A stretch of DNA of 64,000 nucleotides, taken from the NCBI RefSeq assembly GCF_910592395.1, contig NC_088326.1:12901001-12965000 (forward strand). Direction: 5' to 3'. Numbering within the stretch: the stretch's first letter is position 1; each line of letters opens with the position of its first letter. Origin of the DNA: Lineus longissimus (taxonomy: Eukaryota > Nemertea > Pilidiophora > Heteronemertea > Lineidae). Positions 62,287 through 64,000 of the stretch are shown here, one piece after another. A program made the translations under genes and the position numbers. Below the pieces are notes generated by a model. It saw nothing but the letters and a program-made list of their open reading frames with translations. It had not been told where the DNA came from and did not search any database.

Positions 62287-63752
62287 TTAACAGTCGCTGC
62301 TACTCGAACTGGAGCTGGAACTGGAACTAGATGAACTGGATGAGCTTGATCCACCCATCATCAATACTGAATTACCATGGAGATTTATAAATGGCATTTG
62401 GCAGCTTTCAGGGCTATTTACGCTGAGGCCGCCCGGGCCGGTGCCACCCGCTGAAATATAGAGGTGAGGCGAGGTATCAGAATGATATTCAACTATAATG
62501 GAACTGGAAATCCGGCCAGCAACACAGATTATTACAAGTCAGTTACACAGAATTCAGATAGAAGTTTATTAACACAGCTTCAAGAAGATCAGACAAGTTT
62601 TCAGTATCAGTGTCAGTATTATGGTGTCGTAATCCTATTGGATTTTTGCCAGAGGTATATGGAGACCAATACGCTACTGTCTATCTATGTGGGACCCTTC
62701 AGTTGCCCTGGCGCAGGCAGGACTACGTCTTTTAGTCTCATCTGACAGACCTTCAGTAATTTATCTCATATTGATCGAGCCCCAATAGTCGTTGTCTAAT
62801 AGATATCACTTTGCAATATGCAAAATGTCTTATTAGATGTATAACACACGTCACCAGATTTCCCCTGTGTATGCTACATGTATTTTCTAACTTACCACAC
62901 GAGCACGGTATGATGCCGTTGACCACGACCGCGCTACTTGAACTGCTGCTGCTGGAGCCCGCCCTCACTGGGAGAGATATGCCTGAAAAGAAACTTAGTT
63001 CCACTGCAGTGACGGAAGCAGGAAACGGTGGGGCTTTTCCAAAGAGTTGACTCGACAGTGGTAACTACATTACGTTTTGTGCCAAAGGAATTTAGGGCTA
63101 GCCCAATACACGGTCAATTGTCTTCAAAACAAGGCCCGCTCACACCTTGGACCTAAATTCCCATTGTTCAATTGTCTTATGGAAGGGTTACTAGCCAAAA
63201 TATTGCTACCATCGACTCCCTGATCAAAAATACTTCGATGAGGGACACTAGGCCAAAATCCGATTAACGTATTGTAACCAAAATGCATGTGAAAGCAGTA
63301 AAACCGCTCTTTTCTTCTATAATAGTCGTTGATTAAGAAATATGCGCCACTCTAAGTAATTTGTCGTGAAAAATAATCACTTACTACATTCGCAGCCTGG
63401 AAAATAGATAAGAAATTTATATGAAAGTGTTATGTATTAGGGGCTCGCCAAAATATCTAGTACGCTATCAGTGGAAAAGGACCGTGGCCAGCAGAGGATA
63501 ATCGAATTCAGAAGAAAAAGCAATGGGAGATGAAGGTGATCTTTTTTTGAAAATGCAGGGAAAAGTCGTTAAGCTATTAAGGTGAATGTGCTACAACGAT
63601 ACAAATCTACGATGATGTTGAACGAAAAATTCCCTCAATCTGTAAATTAGGGTCTATGTAATTGCCATCACCAGGAGAGAGAAAAGAAGATTCTTACCGT
63701 AGGTCAAAGCCACAACAGCAAACGATATTGACAAAACCAAGAGGATTTTCAT
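62287..63752 (-). CDS. small secreted Cys/Ser-rich CxC peptide gene C (microexon family)
   Basis: Exons in transcription order: 63698-63752, 63385-63396, 62896-62982, 62287-62450. Joins are phase 1; 318 nt give 105 residues. Exon 1 codes the signal peptide MKILLVLSISFAVVALTY, three bases after an acceptor. Exon 2 is only 12 nt and completes GCEC. Exon 3 codes SISLPVRAG, eight Ser, then VVVNGIIPCSC. Exon 4 codes AGGTGPGGLSVNSPESCQMP, then FINLHGNSVLMMGG, 18 consecutive Ser and the end DC. The Ser codons mix TCN and AGY, which points to selection on the protein rather than plain codon slippage. Six Cys in the mature part: two CxC pairs, one ESC, and a penultimate DC after the Ser tract. No family recognised. 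The Ser tracts could be O-glycosylated or phosphorylated. All borders are clean GT/AG. Confidence 0.75.
63087..63268 (+). repeat. repeat family T3, copy with degraded right end
   Basis: GGAATTTAGGGCTAGCCCAA start, AAGGCCCGCTCACACCTTGG, then a weakened CGACTCCCTGAT hairpin. It lies in intron 2 of peptide gene C. Confidence 0.75.
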
Positions 63753-63842
63753 TTTCTGTAATACACAAATATCGGTTTATAACCTCAAAAAGCAGGTTGT
63801 CACAGAACTCACAGTAACGTTATTTTGCCCTTACCCGTAGTT

Positions 63843-64000
63843 TAGAGAATTCAGACCTGGTCCAATACACGGTCTATTATCTTTGAACAAATCCTGCTCG
63901 CACCTACATGCCTAAATTCTACTTCTTCTTCATCATTATCAAAGGGTCGTCATGACAAATCTTGATAATACCGACCCAAGGAAACGGCTTCTATGGGGAG
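63843..64000 (+). repeat. repeat family T3, runs off the window end
   Basis: GAGAATTCAGACCTGGTCCA start, then ACACGGTCTATTATCTTTGA, then TACCGACCCAAGGAAACGGC; the right end is outside the window. Confidence 0.75.

Noticed and set aside
62464-62745. 93-codon plus frame in intron 3 of peptide gene C
   Set aside because: GTG start, opposite strand, no homology; possibly an old mobile-element remnant, unproven.

Overview
The window is animal nuclear DNA from an invertebrate. Genes are split into short, mostly phase-1 exons with GT/AG boundaries. Introns and spacers are full of small inverted-repeat elements, minisatellites and LINE fragments. The gene set (complement factor B/C2-type protease, a caspase-2-like CARD, a long ankyrin protein, a DUF4773-type secreted protein, a peptide-receptor-like GPCR) fits an invertebrate deuterostome. 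The frequent TAGGCCTA-like words hint at a hemichordate or echinoderm rather than a lancelet, but I cannot settle this from the sequence.

Layout: 0-6 kb holds a tRNA-Ala(TGC), a 29-bp minisatellite beside it, and otherwise no supported gene. 6.0-9.15 kb is one uninterrupted exon with about 30 ankyrin repeats. 9.2-29.9 kb has no convincing gene and many repeats; it is probably one ~20.8-kb intron, because a phase-compatible CARD exon at 29.9-30.2 kb can complete the ankyrin gene. 31.9-32.8 kb (minus) is a single-exon glycosyltransferase of the fungal KRE2/MNT1 type (GT15). 35.1-38.0 kb is a four-exon secreted DUF4773-like gene. 39.6-50.9 kb is a complete 18-exon factor B gene (920 codons plus stop): signal peptide, unfamiliar N-terminal segment, four CCP modules, VWA, serine protease. 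53.4-63.8 kb (minus) holds three short genes with one exon plan (signal exon, 12-18 nt microexon ending in CxC, short exon ending in CxC, terminal exon) and, between the first and second, an intronless class A GPCR.

Working together: factor B, the CARD/ankyrin protein and several small secreted Cys-rich proteins make the region look like an innate-defence neighbourhood. That is inference from gene content; only the factor B role is well supported by known family biology.

Most notable: the three-member microexon peptide family, which is too fragmented to show up as open reading frames; a 40-bp minisatellite that copies the end of a factor B exon together with its splice donor ten times; a GT15 enzyme in an animal; and mobile elements ending 11-42 bp upstream of four coding-exon acceptors.
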